Shown here piece after piece: positions 14,011-26,009 of a DNA stretch of 64,000 bases. The notes beneath the pieces are model-generated. The model made no database searches and had not been told where the DNA came from. It was given only the letters and a program-made list of their open reading frames with translations. The stretch covers positions 32,992,793 through 33,056,792 of the forward strand of contig CM067344.1 of the NCBI GenBank assembly GCA_034190875.2. Reading direction: 5' to 3'. The translations under genes were made by a program, and so were the position numbers. Positions within the stretch are counted from its first letter, which is position 1. Every line of letters starts with the position of its first letter. Origin of the DNA: Urechis unicinctus (lineage: Eukaryota; Annelida; Polychaeta; Xenopneusta; Urechidae).

Positions 14011-15870
14011 ATTAAGATATATCAAGCTGACAATCGTTCGCCTACCTGATTCACCATTTTACGTCATTTCATATAGGTAAAACAAATACAAAGATCCACT
14101 TGCTGCAGGAGCTGATAATGCTGTCGCCAAACGATTATCCCACCCATACAACGTATACCTGTGCATTCGACCAATTCTCTCGAGATTTATGACAGGATTC
14201 AGCAGGAAATGAATTGGCATAATCAAGGAAGACGGTGCTTTTGATTAGGATTAGAAAATGACGTGGTTGTTCAAAGGGAATCTGCATGCCGATTCAAGCA
14301 ATGATAGCTTATTTGGCAAATGTTTGCACAGTTTGACAGAATCTCTCAATTATTCTTCCTGGATTTGGTCGACTTGGGTTTCATTGCAATAGATAAAAAT
14401 TACAGAAAGGTCACGAGCTCTATAAATTGAGATCGAATTTGATATGCCTTCCGAATCCCGTACAGGTTGATAATTAGTACATAATTTCACAATAACGCTG
14501 CAATATGCAATGAACTGTAAACGCTCGATTTTGATCTCTTGAACCAGAATGATGCTTAACCAATAATTGGATAAACTACGGTCAGAACATTAATGGAACA
14601 CCATCTCTGGAGCGAGTCTATTAACAGCTTTGCATAACGTAAATGGGTAGTATCTCATTAGGAGCATAAATTCAATTTGGTGACCATTGAATTTAAAAAA
14701 TATAGCAGGTCACATTCTGTACATTATTCATCGCCAAAGTAGTCATTACAATCGAGCCCTGTCCCAGATGATGCAAAGCTTCCATAAATGTGGTAAGGTA
14801 ATAAGTATTTTTACAGGTGGGAACAGATGAACGATTCAGGTATTTTTCACACAAATACAATGTAAACACACTTTAAACATCTTAGGATGCCTTAACACAA
14901 ATCTACAACTAGAGTTGATTGAAAGTGGTGCGCTTGACTGTGAGGCATGACACGTCCAAGTTCTGTCTAATCTAGACGTGATGATACAAATGATATAATT
15001 TTTCCTAAAAGAAAACGAGCTAATACATATAGCCCAACAGACCAACCCTCAGTCGAGTAATACCTCGTTGCAATGCATTGTCAAAAACATTGGCCTCTTC
15101 ATATATAGATCATGTATTCATATGGGATGCAATCACTTGATTGATTGAAACAAATGGGATTCAATGTCATTTCCACTAACCAGGTGTTATTGCGACGGTT
15201 ATGAATGGGGATTATATTGAGTAAACTTAATCAGAATGTGTATTAGTATATGCACTGCGTCCTCTCTCTGATATTATGTAACAGTCAGAGAAAAGGCACT
15301 GTTAATGACAGCTGCGTCCTGGTCACACCCAACAGCGCTTTGGCTTTAATAGAGGCAATGTCGTACAGTTCTGGGCGTCTATCGTGCATATTGTTCCACT
15401 GTGGTTTAATAAGACTTAGGTGAATATATTGATCTATCAGTGTCAATGCCCATGTTTAATGTTGTTACATCAGGGAACTATATATCACCTTTACAAATCC
15501 CCTGAATGAATATGCCAGCCGCTTATAACTCCGACCGCCGACGAGATCTATTGAAAGAGCAGTGCCCTCGGAGCTATGGTGTTATATGACGAGAATAACA
15601 ACTCGTTAGTTTCGTGGTCGCGCAAACAATGCGAAATAGCGCCCATCATGCATAGCAGTCGATGCAAAATATCAATTGGTGACAATTTCAGGATGCCGCA
15701 TTATGATTTTTATCTTCCAAATAAACCACTAAAATTGGCAAAAGGATCTACAAAAAATCAGAAAATAGTAAGCTGATACACTGCCGACTGCACGGTAACC
15801 CGACACAATATTACATTCGGAAGGCGTTTATTTGCTTACTTGCTTCACATAGCATCTTGACAACAGCTTT
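14011..15870. other. Single-copy non-coding stretch
   Basis: It has no partner elsewhere in the window. Open frames are at most about 70 codons, with no recognisable domain. I found no RNA gene, transposon end or splice-flanked exon that I can support. Confidence 0.6.
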
Positions 15871-15871
15871 G

Positions 15872-15980
15872 TACACACACACACACACACACACACACAT
15901 AAATACCCGCACGCACACACACAAACACACACACACACAAACCCCCAAACACATATATACACATACACACACACACATAT

Positions 15981-16039
<59 letters not shown>

Positions 16040-16069
16040 GTACATATATATAAACATATACATACATAA

Positions 16070-16102
<33 letters not shown>

Positions 16103-16755
16103 TATATATATATATACATATATATATTTATATATAACTAAAAAATATATATACATGTATATATTAACACAATATATATATATCTATAAATATATATACA
16201 TATATATATGTTTATACATACATATATATATATATGTATATAACATGTATATATATATATATATACTTATATATATGTTTATATATATATATGTATATAT
16301 ACATGTAAATATATATTTATATATATATATATATTTATAAGTATATATATAAATATATGTACATATATATATATGTCCATATATATATATATTTATATAT
16401 ATCTATATTTATATACTTATATATATATACATAAATATATATATAAACATATATAGATATAAATATATATATAAATAGATGTATACATATATATGAATAT
16501 GTATATTTATATTAATATACATATATACATGTAAATGTATTTATATTGGTAAATAAATATAAACGCATATATGTACCTATAGATAGATATACGTATATCG
16601 ATATATATCTCAATTTATATATATATACATATATAAATATGTATGTATATATATATATATATATAAGTATACATATATATATATTATATATATATATATA
16701 TTATATGTCAATATATATATATTTATCTATATTTTTATATATATACATAAATTAA
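15872..16755. repeat. (CA)n followed by long degenerate (AT)n satellite
   Basis: A (CA)n tract with AC-rich variants runs to about 15,980. It is followed by (AT)n and about 700 bp of TATATAYATATAA-type simple sequence ending near 16,755. Long open frames on both strands here are repeat translations. Confidence 0.96.
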
Positions 16756-19555
16756 TTGCAAAACAACAACATACTAGATCATAGCAGACTTTATAGGCCT
16801 GACAATCATATTATATTTTATAAGTGCAATCGTGATGAATGGTACAGATGGAACAAACTTTGCTTCGAAATAGTTTCCTCAAAAGAATTGCCGCTATTTG
16901 TCTATCAGTCTCTGACATGTGACGCAGCCTTTATTATGATTACAGAATTTCATTCTTCTTTTATATTCTACAGCACGATAGTAGTTGAATAAATGCGAGG
17001 ATCCATGCCCTTTGTGATGCAGCCGTAAATCGGTTTGATCAAAATGGTGCACTTCCGTTTCTCTGACTCCCTAAAGTACTTGCAATTGCGCGTGCATGGG
17101 TACGTTAACCGTTGTTATTAAACGCGTGATATTTAAGGTATTACATTACAATTTTATGTTACTTTGTCGTGACCAGTTCTCCATTCGCTCGCCCCATGCT
17201 AACGTCTGCCAGAACAAAAACTGTGTGATCACGTTATTGATACTTTCCGTATGTGCGTTTGTGTGGGAGAACACAGTACTGAATATCTTTGCATCAACCC
17301 CAGTAAGTCATAACGCGCCAACTTACCAGACAATAAATTGTAGTACACCAGCCACTAAGTCAAAACTCATGAAGTCACAATGAAGCAAGTTAGGGCCAAC
17401 CTTATCATAACCGACTAAGTCACCTCACACGAAATCACTACACACCTGCGCTTGGTCACAACAAAAGAAGCCACAGCACACCCACCTGCATTAAACACCA
17501 CTGGATACACTAAGTCACTATACATTATGTCAAAACATACCTAAAAACACTGTTGAAGCTATATTCGACGTCGTCGAAAAATGGCGTGCATTGCAGTCAG
17601 CATTCCCCATGACATGCTTATCTATGCTAGTCCATATAACTCTGCCAAGCTATAACTTAATTGCATCGCCTGGACAATATAGCAGCTAGGGCCTTCCGGT
17701 CAGACAGGTATGGAATAGAACATTAGAAAATATTTATCATTGACCAATTGAATCAGCAGCAGCGAGAGTCGATATTTGTAGAGGGTATGAATGTATTATA
17801 ACAGTTTGAATCGCCTCAAAGGGTATACTGTTCTTATACGAGCAATATTTCATTTCGGCTTCGGCTGCGTTGCCGAATGGAATTCTTTAGCAGTTCAGAA
17901 CGCCATGTGAGATTAAGTGCCTGACATTATTTTGACCGCCTGTGATCTCTCTATATACACCGCAAAATGCCAGATGTTGCGAACATACCCATCGCTAAAA
18001 CATCTGGCCGATTTTACTGCTCGAAATCTAGGCATCGACTTGCTTGAGGATTCATGCTCAATCATCTTTACTAGCAGGTCAAAGTAAAGATAAAACAACC
18101 TCTGAGATGTGTTGTATGGAACTCTGTGTCTAATCTTTACTTGTTGTCGAGTTCATTGCATCTGTTGCAAGTCTGACGTGGGTAAAACTCAGCTGGTGGA
18201 GTTAACTGATCGCAATCACATGCCACAATTCTGCTGTAGTTCCTGTTTGTCTTGGCTTACTATCTATGCTGGTCCATTAAGGTAGACATAAGTATTTATC
18301 CAGATCTTGATGCTAGCAATCTTGATCAGCATTACAATTTTTTTTTTATGGGAGTGAGAGGAGAAATATTTTGTTTATCTACTACGCTAGGCAATATACC
18401 AAAACATGTCGAAAACAATCGTATGAAATTGAATAAAATCATAAAATGTAATTCGCGATTTTGGCAAAGAAATTGCTTAATACTGTGCGTGCGAGACAGC
18501 AGTCGATGCAAGCGGCGTTCCTTTGCGGTGTTTTTCTCTTACTGCCATTCATATTACGTAAGATATATTTTCTCACTGGTGCGCATATTTTGCAGATACC
18601 GGAAAACGCTGATGAAAGTTTGATGGAACGTCCTTTCTGTAGAAATTTGAAAACCAATCCGCCATTTTAAATGTCGGATTTTAGTTGCAACTAGCAATGT
18701 CTTTGTATGCATCACACAAATCTATATTCAATCGTTTTACGTGTTTGCTTAGCATTTTGCATCGTTGTTAAGCTATTAACGTCTGTCTGTAAGCTATTGG
18801 ATGTGGTCTATGTTGTACAGCGCCTGCAATCAATTGGTCAACTTTGTATTAAGATAATCATCCCCAGCGTACTATCAGTACTTTGCGACACTGTTTGTTT
18901 GATAGACAAGGTTTCACATTTAGTGGCATAGGATGTATAACTAAAATGCTGGCAGCAGTACCAAAGTGGTACCAATATTATTGTTTTTAGAATGGCGATG
19001 TATTTACTTACTCGCAATGGCAATAGAAAATATGTTTATTAGTATTTATCATAAATTCGCCACCGTCTTAACAACATGGCAGTGGCCATTTTCAGAAAAC
19101 TAATATGATTATTACTTCAATGAGCAAATAATCAACCATAGATATTAAACAAATAATTGTTTTAGGTGTGGTAAAGGTATATCCTAACAAAATACATTAA
19201 ACTTTATGATCGGCACACTTCCGCCATAAATGTCGGGAAAATGGACAGGAAAAGATTTATTCTCAGTTAGCCCTCGATGGACGCGTCAGTGTGGAGAAGA
19301 TAACAAATAATTGTGTGGCAGACATATTGCATGATAATAACTGCACTGTAGTCCACAACCTCGAATGCACGTAGAAGTATATAGTTAAATTATTGATTTT
19401 TAAAGCCTTTAGGTGTACACGTTTAGCTTGGCTGCAAACTTAGTCATACATTGACAAGTTTGTGTTTGAACTAGACCCATGCACATATATAACCATAAAC
19501 TTTGTACCTATCTGGATATCCAAATAGTAATGGTAAGCCACTTTTAACGACGATT
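16756..19555. other. Single-copy non-coding stretch
   Basis: There is no paralogue in the window and no recognisable protein or RNA. The longest frames (about 95 and 123 codons, at 17,096 and 18,252) are biased, overlap equally long antisense frames and show no domain. The only internal structure is the degenerate motif cluster listed next. Confidence 0.55.
17296..17545. repeat. Cluster of degenerate AAGTCA-type motifs
   Basis: Words of the form ACTAAGTCAC, GTAAGTCATA, GAAGTCACA, GAAATCACT and TATGTCAAA recur roughly eight to nine times at irregular 15-45 bp intervals, all in one orientation. It looks like a decayed minisatellite. A protein-binding cluster is possible but unsupported. Confidence 0.4.
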
Positions 19556-19559
19556 AATG

Positions 19560-19720
19560 AGGCTGATCGTGATGCCTGGGCAACTTGCTATCAGTGCTTG
19601 CGTCCACTTGGTACAAGCCCGTTGCCCCGATAGGGCTGCGAATACCACGTCGCTGGGTCGAAGGTACGACACGATACTAATAAGCCTCCATGGGCCATAT
19701 TCACCAACCGACTGAAGTCT
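19560..19720 (-). mobile_element. tRNA-derived SINE copy (dispersed)
   Basis: The minus strand reads GTATCGTG, then CGACCCAGCGACGTGG, a B-box-like TATTCGCAGCCC, GGGCAACGGGCTTGT and CCAAGTGGACGC. This matches, with divergence, elements at about 41,785-42,005 and 59,090-59,318 (and a fragment at 57,749). Because it lies outside the long array, it identifies the shared sequence as a dispersed family rather than part of the array. A short ATTACC-type tail is not obvious in this copy. Confidence 0.65.
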
Positions 19721-19809
19721 AAGTTCCATTTTCTGCCAAACACTGCCAAGATGAAAGAGAACACATGTCCTCGGGTCCATGATGTATACGTGACATTTGT
19801 GCCACATGC

Positions 19810-20236
19810 AAAGTATAACGTCTGCTAAATATCACAGGAAAATAGTCAGTCATTCATTCAGAAGATGGCGATACTGTGTTGAATAAAAAAAGTTTCGCCC
19901 GTTACACCGATAAAATCGAGAGTCGATATGTCAAACGTCAGCTGCACAGAAATAAATTGCATCGACAAATTATATTTAATCTCTCTTTTGTGGAATGAAG
20001 GAACGCGATATGGTTTAAATGTCGTGCGGATAATTGTTTAAAATATTGCGGTCTACATTGCGTTTACATTGGATAGATTTTGACAGTAGTCCAGAGGTCA
20101 GAACTGAGATACTTCATCCATATTGATAGATAGTTCCGAACAGAATTGACCGGTAACCCAGGGTTCAATCAAAGATTTAGTTATAATCATTACAAGATCT
20201 TGGTTCAATATTAAATGGGGAGGGTTGTTTTGTTGA
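19810..20236. other. Non-coding; possible A/B-box pair
   Basis: No gene is seen. TAGTCCAGAGG (about 20,087) resembles a pol III A box and GGGTTCAATC (about 20,161) a B box. The roughly 75-bp spacing is longer than in most tRNAs and I cannot fold a cloverleaf. It may be a decayed SINE head. Confidence 0.25.
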
Positions 20237-20680
20237 CTTAGGTGAACTAATTAGGTATCAATTTCGCGGTATGTATAACCTTGCAGAGATGTCCAGTAGA
20301 CTGTAGAGCATTCATATGGCATACACTACCAAGGTGGGTATTTATGGCAGGAGGATACTTTACCAAGACTCTAGACACTTATGATATATTGAACATAGTT
20401 AGAAAAGTTGGAATTATTCAATGAGTGATTCTAGTCCTATTTGAATTAGCTTGCAATAGACTATATGAAAACCAGTAGAGTTATCATGTTATAAATATTA
20501 ACAAGGTCTACCATAGCTCTACATACCGATGATTTATTGACCCCAGCTAGAAAAGTGAGAATTATTCAATCAATAATTATAATCCTCTTTGATAAAATAG
20601 TGGGATTGGTTTTGCTTACCTCAGTGCACTAATTAGGTATCAATTTCGTGGTATGTGTATCCTTGCAGGGCTATGTTGCA
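20237..20680. repeat. Diverged internal duplications upstream of the LINE
   Basis: The phrase AATTAGGTATCAATTTCG begins at 20,249 and 20,631, each followed by GGTATGT and CCTTGCAG. GAATTATTCAAT also occurs in two diverged AGAAAAGT contexts at 20,401 and 20,549. These could be remnants of an older element. No coding sense is seen. Confidence 0.6.
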
Positions 20681-20827
20681 AAGTAATTCCTGTGAAATGC
20701 TGATGGGCTATTGATGAAGGTCCTGTTTTCTGCCCATGTAGGTGATCACTCCTGGAAAGAACATGACCAGAGAATTTCATTGATTTACTGAATGTAGTAT
20801 ATTGCCTGCTTAATATTATAGGAAACT

Positions 20828-20857
20828 AGTCAACTCTTCATTCAATCATTTTTAAGC
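20828..20857. repeat. Left target-site duplication of LINE insertion
   Basis: Thirty bases beginning TAGTCAACTCTTCATTCA recur at 21,505-21,534 with two mismatches. They bracket a fragment that has a reverse-transcriptase coding end and a 3' tail repeat. Length and position fit target-primed reverse transcription. Confidence 0.75.
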
Positions 20858-21504
20858 TGGCTGTCATTTGGAATATATTACCCAAAGAAACTAAAGAAAT
20901 GCATATTGTTACATGTGAAAATCAGTGTGGCTTTAAACAGAAACACTACAGATATGTGTTTGTAAGCCTTTATAGATATTTTAACTATCTAAACCCAGGC
21001 TCCACTGTATTTGTTTGGTTTCGAGATGCTTCAAAAGCTTTTGATAGAATCAATCGCAAGAAATTATCTCTTGAAATGTCTCATTAGGTTATTAGTATAT
21101 TGGTATGCTCACCAGAATATTGTTGGTAAATTGGGCGGTACTTTCTAAGAAACTTTTCATGTTAACAATGGGGTCAGACAAGGAGGCATACTGTCACCCT
21201 TTCTAGTCAACTTGTATATGGATGATCTGTCTGTTAAATTGAATGAATGTACAACAGGTTTTTGTTATCAACCACCTAATGTATGCTACATACATATCAG
21301 ACATGTGGAAACACTGGCATTGGAGTATATTGACTGTATATGGCCAACTAAGGTGATCTTAAACTGTCATCTGTAAATATTCTGTAGTTCTTTCTGTCTG
21401 TATATACTGTACTGTATTACTATGTTTTGTTATATTATGGACCTTCACTGGCTAAGTGGCTGAGTCTGAAATAAAGCATCTGATTGATTGATTGATTAAT
21501 TATT
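20858..21504 (+). mobile_element. 5'-truncated, internally deleted CR1/Crack-like LINE
   Basis: Non-LTR retrotransposon remnant. The 20,899-21,087 frame reads NQCGFKQKHYRY and then VFVWFRDASKAFDRINRKKL, which fits reverse-transcriptase blocks with the first catalytic Asp in FxDASKAFD. After a frame break, 21,170-21,270 continues as GVRQGGILSPFLVNLYMDD, the next RT block. The YADD catalytic box that normally follows is missing: the frame runs into a 3' untranslated region. The 3' end has AATAAA (GAAATAAAGC) and a (TGAT)n tail at 21,480-21,497, directly before the right target-site duplication. CR1/Crack affiliation is inferred from the DASKAFDR and NGVRQGG wording from memory; another CR1-group clade is possible. 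It cannot be functional. Confidence 0.8.
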
Positions 21505-21534
21505 TAGTCAACTCTTCATTCAGTCATTTATAAG
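21505..21534. repeat. Right target-site duplication of LINE insertion
   Basis: Partner of 20,828-20,857. It starts directly after the LINE tail and ends 38 bases before the Harbinger transposase start codon, so the LINE landed just upstream of, or inside, the Harbinger 5' region. Confidence 0.75.
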
Positions 21535-21572
21535 TCGTCATAAGGTTACCAGACATCAGGACGTACACGGTT

Positions 21573-22984
21573 ATGGCGGATCGCAGACGACATCGTCGTC
21601 TAATAGCGCGACTCTTGCGTCAGGAGAGGGTTCTCCGGGATCGCCAAAATCCATTGGAGATTTTCTCGGATGAAGAATTCCAGGAAAGATTCTGCTTGAG
21701 GAAAGAATCGTTTTTGCTTCTGAATAATCTTACCACGACCCAATTGGAGCATGGTTCCAAGAGAAACAACCCCCTTCCCGCGGTTTTGAAGTTGGCCCTA
21801 ACGTTGCGATTACTTGCAACGGGGACCTTTCAGTTGGTCGTGGGGGATATCATTTCTGTTTCCCAACCAACGGTGAGCCGTGTAGTCGATGAAGTAATAA
21901 GGGCTATACTTACCCTGAAGGAGCGATTAATACGATTTCCTTCGGGTAGAAGAGCGCAAAGAGTCAAGGCCGGCTTTTGCTCAATTGCTGATAAGGAAAC
22001 TACGGAGACAGCCCCCGCCATATTTCTATAAAAAACTCTTCCTTGTTATTACCTTTGCGTTGAATTGAGTCATAACGTTGATGAATTGTATAATGAATGA
22101 ATTAGATGACGATTTGTGCTGTCCGATAAAAAAGATAAACTTGTTCTAACATGTATATTTGGTAATTGGTACATTTTTATACCACTGTGCAGGTTTCCCA
22201 TCAGTCCACGGTATCATTAATGGTACTCAAGTACTAATTCAGGCACCAACAGAACACGAGAAAGACTACGTCTGTAGGAAAGGATATCACAGCATCAAGG
22301 TTCAGGTGTGCCATTCAATGGCAAATACTTTGCCATTAATATATGGCTGAGCAAGTCTCTATTGTCCGTTTATCAACCCATTCAACAAAAGTTTATTTTT
22401 CTACATAGATTGTTTGTGTCGACACGAACACCATCACGAACGTCGTAGCAAAGTGGCCTGAAAACGTCCACGACTCAAGAATCTTTAGGGATTCAGCAAT
22501 GGCAGACGAGTTCCGCAGAGGTTTTTTTACAATTGACCATCATTAATGATTGATCTTTCTATAACGTGTCACAATTATCTGTTTTGTTGCAGGGTTTCAC
22601 CAGGGCTTTCTTCTTGGGGACTTTGGATATGCACTACAGACATACTTTATGACAACATACAGTCACCCAAATACACCAGCACAAACAAATTACAACACTG
22701 CACTCACGCAAACAAGGATTAAAGTTGAACAGACCATTTGTATTCATAAGTGAAGATTTGCTTGTCTTCATAGTGGGCTTAGGGTCACCCCAGCCAAAGT
22801 GAGTCATGTTGATGTGTGTTGTGCAATCCTCCGTAACATTGCTTCTGATGATAATGACAATTTTTTCCAATTTCATGAGGAATTAAATGATGTTAATGAT
22901 GTGATTGATGTAGATATTAACCACCCACCAGCCAACCAAGCAGCAAGATTGGCCAGGGATCGCATGGTACAAACAAAGTTTTAA
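21573..22984 (+). pseudogene. PIF/Harbinger transposase (HARBI1-like), 4 exons, inactivated
   Basis: Transposase of the Harbinger DDE family, which cuts and joins transposon ends in the nucleus. I rebuild four exons: 21,573-21,990, 22,193-22,305, 22,409-22,520 and 22,593-22,984, totalling 1,035 nt (345 codons with stop), close to the family's usual length. All junction phases fit. Key blocks: helical N-terminus with QPTVSRVV (helix-turn-helix-like), [12 protein letters not shown] (about residues 140-151), [29 protein letters not shown] (about 192-203), LGDFGY (Asp about 224), RIKVEQ (Glu about 260), and RFACLHSGLRV. Defects: intron 1 begins AT instead of GT (21,991-21,992); the first catalytic Asp of the usual IDGT block is Asn (about 149); an in-frame TGA at 22,751 sits where K-R-R-F is expected, as from a CGA-to-TGA transition. 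Splice sites of introns 2 and 3 are canonical. ATG 21,573 is the first in frame. Family assignment is firm; inactivity is inferred from the three lesions. Confidence 0.9.
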
Positions 22985-23061
22985 TTATGCAACCATTGCT
23001 TTAATTTGCAACATTTGTATACAAAAGAAAATGACAAACAATCTCTTTCCAGAAGAATGAT

Positions 23062-24368
23062 TTAAAAAATCGAACTCAAAACACGACACCACAATTCATC
23101 CTTTTTCATTTGTAGTTGAAGGGTTTTAGTTGCCATTTCATCTTTTGTTATCTGCATCTCAAGGGATTTTTTTTCTAGATGGAGAATATCAGTCCTGAGA
23201 TTTGTTTTGATCTGTTCCAAACTCGGTTGATCAAAGTCCATGGCTGTTACACATCAATATGCCAAACTGGTGTTATTGAGTATTCATGGTTGTAGTAATT
23301 AGATATGAGTATTCTACATATATAGATTACACATTGCAACTTTGGTCTTGGGTGTCGTCTTACTCTTAGTAAGTTCACAACTATCTTAAAACACAACTTT
23401 TGATGAACTAATGTATTTACATGTTACTTCACTGTTGTATATTGAAAGCACAATTGCTAATAAAATTATGAATTATCATTATCATCATATAATGGTAGGA
23501 TTTGTTTTCATATACTATAAGAATATTATAACCCACTTGTATAAGTGCTTGTATAAAGAATTGTCAGCACTGGCACCTTTATCAACAACAGGATGTATGA
23601 GCAAAATGATATTTATATATATGTTTTAACAGTGTCTGAAAATAGGTAGAATTTAATACAAACATACCATTACCACATCAAATGAACATTGTCATTTACT
23701 TGTTGTCTATTCCATCAGCAACTCCATTTAGAGAGGGAGCCCCCTCAAACATTGCCTCAGTTTCATCAGCCTGTTTTGGCTCCTCCCCTTCTCCAGTTGA
23801 AGGATGCTTCACTGCATCTCTGTTTGCTTTGGCTATTTCAAACATATTTGTTGAATACCAATGGAATAGATACTACCATTTCAATGTCACTCTGAATACA
23901 ATAAGATTAAACATGGGACATCATATATACCTCTTTGTTTAATGTTACGTATTTTTTCTGGCATCCATCTACAGTCCGTACATTGCCTCCAACACAAAAT
24001 GGATATGCATAAATCAAATTACAAAGAATGAGTTCTACAGTCACATCCAATAAAGGAGTAATATATTTAAGATGAAAGTTTGCTATCAATGATTTTTTGA
24101 AAGTTTGCACAATGATTTTTTTCACACAGGGAATAGTCGGGTGTAGCATTAATTTCTTATTAAAGGCTCACCTATTAACCACATCAACTGCCAACCAAGC
24201 CTCATTTTTGGACTGTTTTGTTACAGCTCCTTCAAAACCCTGCTTCAACAATTTCCCCTCAATAACCCCGATTCTATTTTCAATCTCCTCCATCAACCTT
24301 GTTTCTTCGAACCCCGCCCAGTTCACGCTTTCTTTCCTTATTTCACAAGAATTCATTATTGACAACAA
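23062..24368 (-). pseudogene. Harbinger accessory Myb/SANT-like DNA-binding protein (NAIF1-like)
   Basis: Second gene of the Harbinger element, convergent with the transposase. In the family it binds transposon ends and carries the transposase into the nucleus. Exon 1 (24,172-24,368) encodes a Myb/SANT-like helix: WAGFEETRLMEEIENRIGVI, then KQSKNEAWLAVDVVN, ending at a GTGAG donor. A second coding block (about 23,931-23,994) reads GGNVRTVDGCQKKYVTLNKE before a GTATAT donor. A third (about 23,700-23,832) reads KANRDAVKHPSTGEG, then GAPSLNGVADGIDN, before GTAAAT. A last block (stop at 23,062, Met at 23,241) gives a coiled-coil-like tail, MDFDQPSLEQIKTNL then KKSLEMQITKDEMATKTL. Domain order matches this family. 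I could not reconcile every junction phase, and the block-2 acceptor looks mutated, so I treat it as a broken gene. Confidence 0.8.
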
Positions 24369-24470
24369 TACTCTAATAGACTCTGATTAAACTGGACTAC
24401 CCAGTAGCAGACGACTAATGATTACAAGGAAGTCCGGAGGGGGCGTGGCAGTAGACAGGTAGAAGATGAG

Positions 24471-26009
24471 TCAGATTCCGAAAAAAGAGCTAGACTACTC
24501 AAAATCTCGACAGTGTGATCTGAGTATCATTTAATACAACAAACAGATAAAGATAATCTAAAACTTATCTTTGATGACATTGTAGTATCGGTTTGTTTTC
24601 CGTTGATTATCATCCGTCACCAAGTCGGACAACAAAGTACATCGTCACACTCGAATTCTCCTTGCGTCGGGCGGTCAGTTGTGTGAAATGGTCCAGTGTT
24701 TGCATGATGCATATATACAGAAACCACTATTCCTTGATGGATCTGATTAGCAGTAATAATGCTGGGACTTACTTCGCATACTTTTATATGAGAGTTAACG
24801 CAAGTATAATACTTATGAAAAGTCGTGTAGGAAAAATATATTAGGAAAATGAATATGAATGCATCTATTGATTAAGACATTCTGAATACAACAGCAATAT
24901 CCCGCTAAAATGTTTGTAGTATAATGACGACCGGATATGCTCGATAGATTACTGGGTAAGAATCGTGCCTGTGTCTAACTGAGACGTGGTCAATTTTACC
25001 CACCTGCATAAATCAACACGTCAACATTAGTACCTGGCCCACAAAGATATCAAAACTGGACCTTTTCCCATACAACCTTTTTTAGCTGTCTTACCTGAGA
25101 TTCTCCTATTCGATTTCGTCAGACTGACGAATAAAAAAGACAAACCTACCAACAACACTGAAGTAAAATATAAATTCGGCCTGATTAGTTATCATGGCGA
25201 GTAACTGCGATCATGGTTCTAATATACGGATCGACTTTTCAATGGCGGTCAATATTTCCTAAACATCCCAGGCTCGAAAAGCAAACAGATTTATACATAT
25301 TTTCTTACACGCTATTATTATTTCCCCTTTGAAGTCCTACCAATATTTTGAAAGATCAATTAAGATATGATTAATGTATTTTATGAATATTTTTGTCCGT
25401 AAATCATGCATGGAATAACAATGACTGCAAATAGGGCTAAAAAAATGAAAGTTGCTGCTATCAACACTGTTCTGCTATTAACGCTGTATAGCAACTTGCA
25501 ACAGCCGTCGTTAATATTATAGTACTTATCTCATAAGATGTTGATGAATTAAGTCCATCTATAGTGGGGCGTAAACCAAGTTTGATCGGAGGGTATTTCA
25601 CAAAAATTACTCGACAATCAAATCGACATTGAAGCTTCATCTAAAGGAATATAAAACCGGTTCAATAACGATAACAGAAGTTTGATGTCTCACATTGTGA
25701 GGACCGGTAATAACTGGCTTTCAAGTGATCGCCTGTGAGAGTAACAATTTAGCTGCAAACAATTATTCTGTCACTGCAAGATGATCACAAAAGTGTGCCA
25801 TGTAGTTGATCAGCTGTGCCGGATGGCGCCGCTATATTGCATTACCTGCTAGCATGTTTGTCAAGCTACCCGATATTGCAAATGATATTGTCATGTCTAG
25901 TCGCAACTAAGTTTTCTCATATATTCCATGCATATAAATATTTGTCTAAGGGCTACTCCGAGCATTACAAGAACTATTATGGATGGTTCATCTCGACAGG
26001 GGATTGCAC
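24471..26009. other. Single-copy non-coding stretch
   Basis: No paralogue and no recognisable coding or RNA feature. An 8-bp-arm hairpin (AAAGATAA / TTATCTTT) lies at 24,548-24,571. Open frames up to about 95 codons have no domain. Confidence 0.55.

Larger units (their letters stand above)
21535..24470. mobile_element. PIF/Harbinger DNA transposon (two-gene, decayed)
   Basis: Autonomous-type Harbinger layout: a DDE transposase on the plus strand (21,573-22,984) and a Myb/SANT-like DNA-binding accessory gene on the minus strand (23,062-24,368). The genes converge, with about 78 bp between stop codons. In this superfamily both proteins are needed for transposition. I could not find terminal inverted repeats or the expected 3-bp TWA target duplication, so the outer limits are approximate. 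The left end may lie upstream of the LINE that interrupts the region. The element has no paralogue in the window. Confidence 0.85.

Noticed and set aside
15872..15960. CRISPR-like or minisatellite array
   Set aside because: It is a plain CA/AT microsatellite with no spacer-repeat structure, and the window is clearly eukaryotic.
18252..18623. 123-codon frame as a gene
   Set aside because: It overlaps comparable frames on the other strand and in another frame, has biased composition around a poly-T run, no domain and no splice or promoter context.
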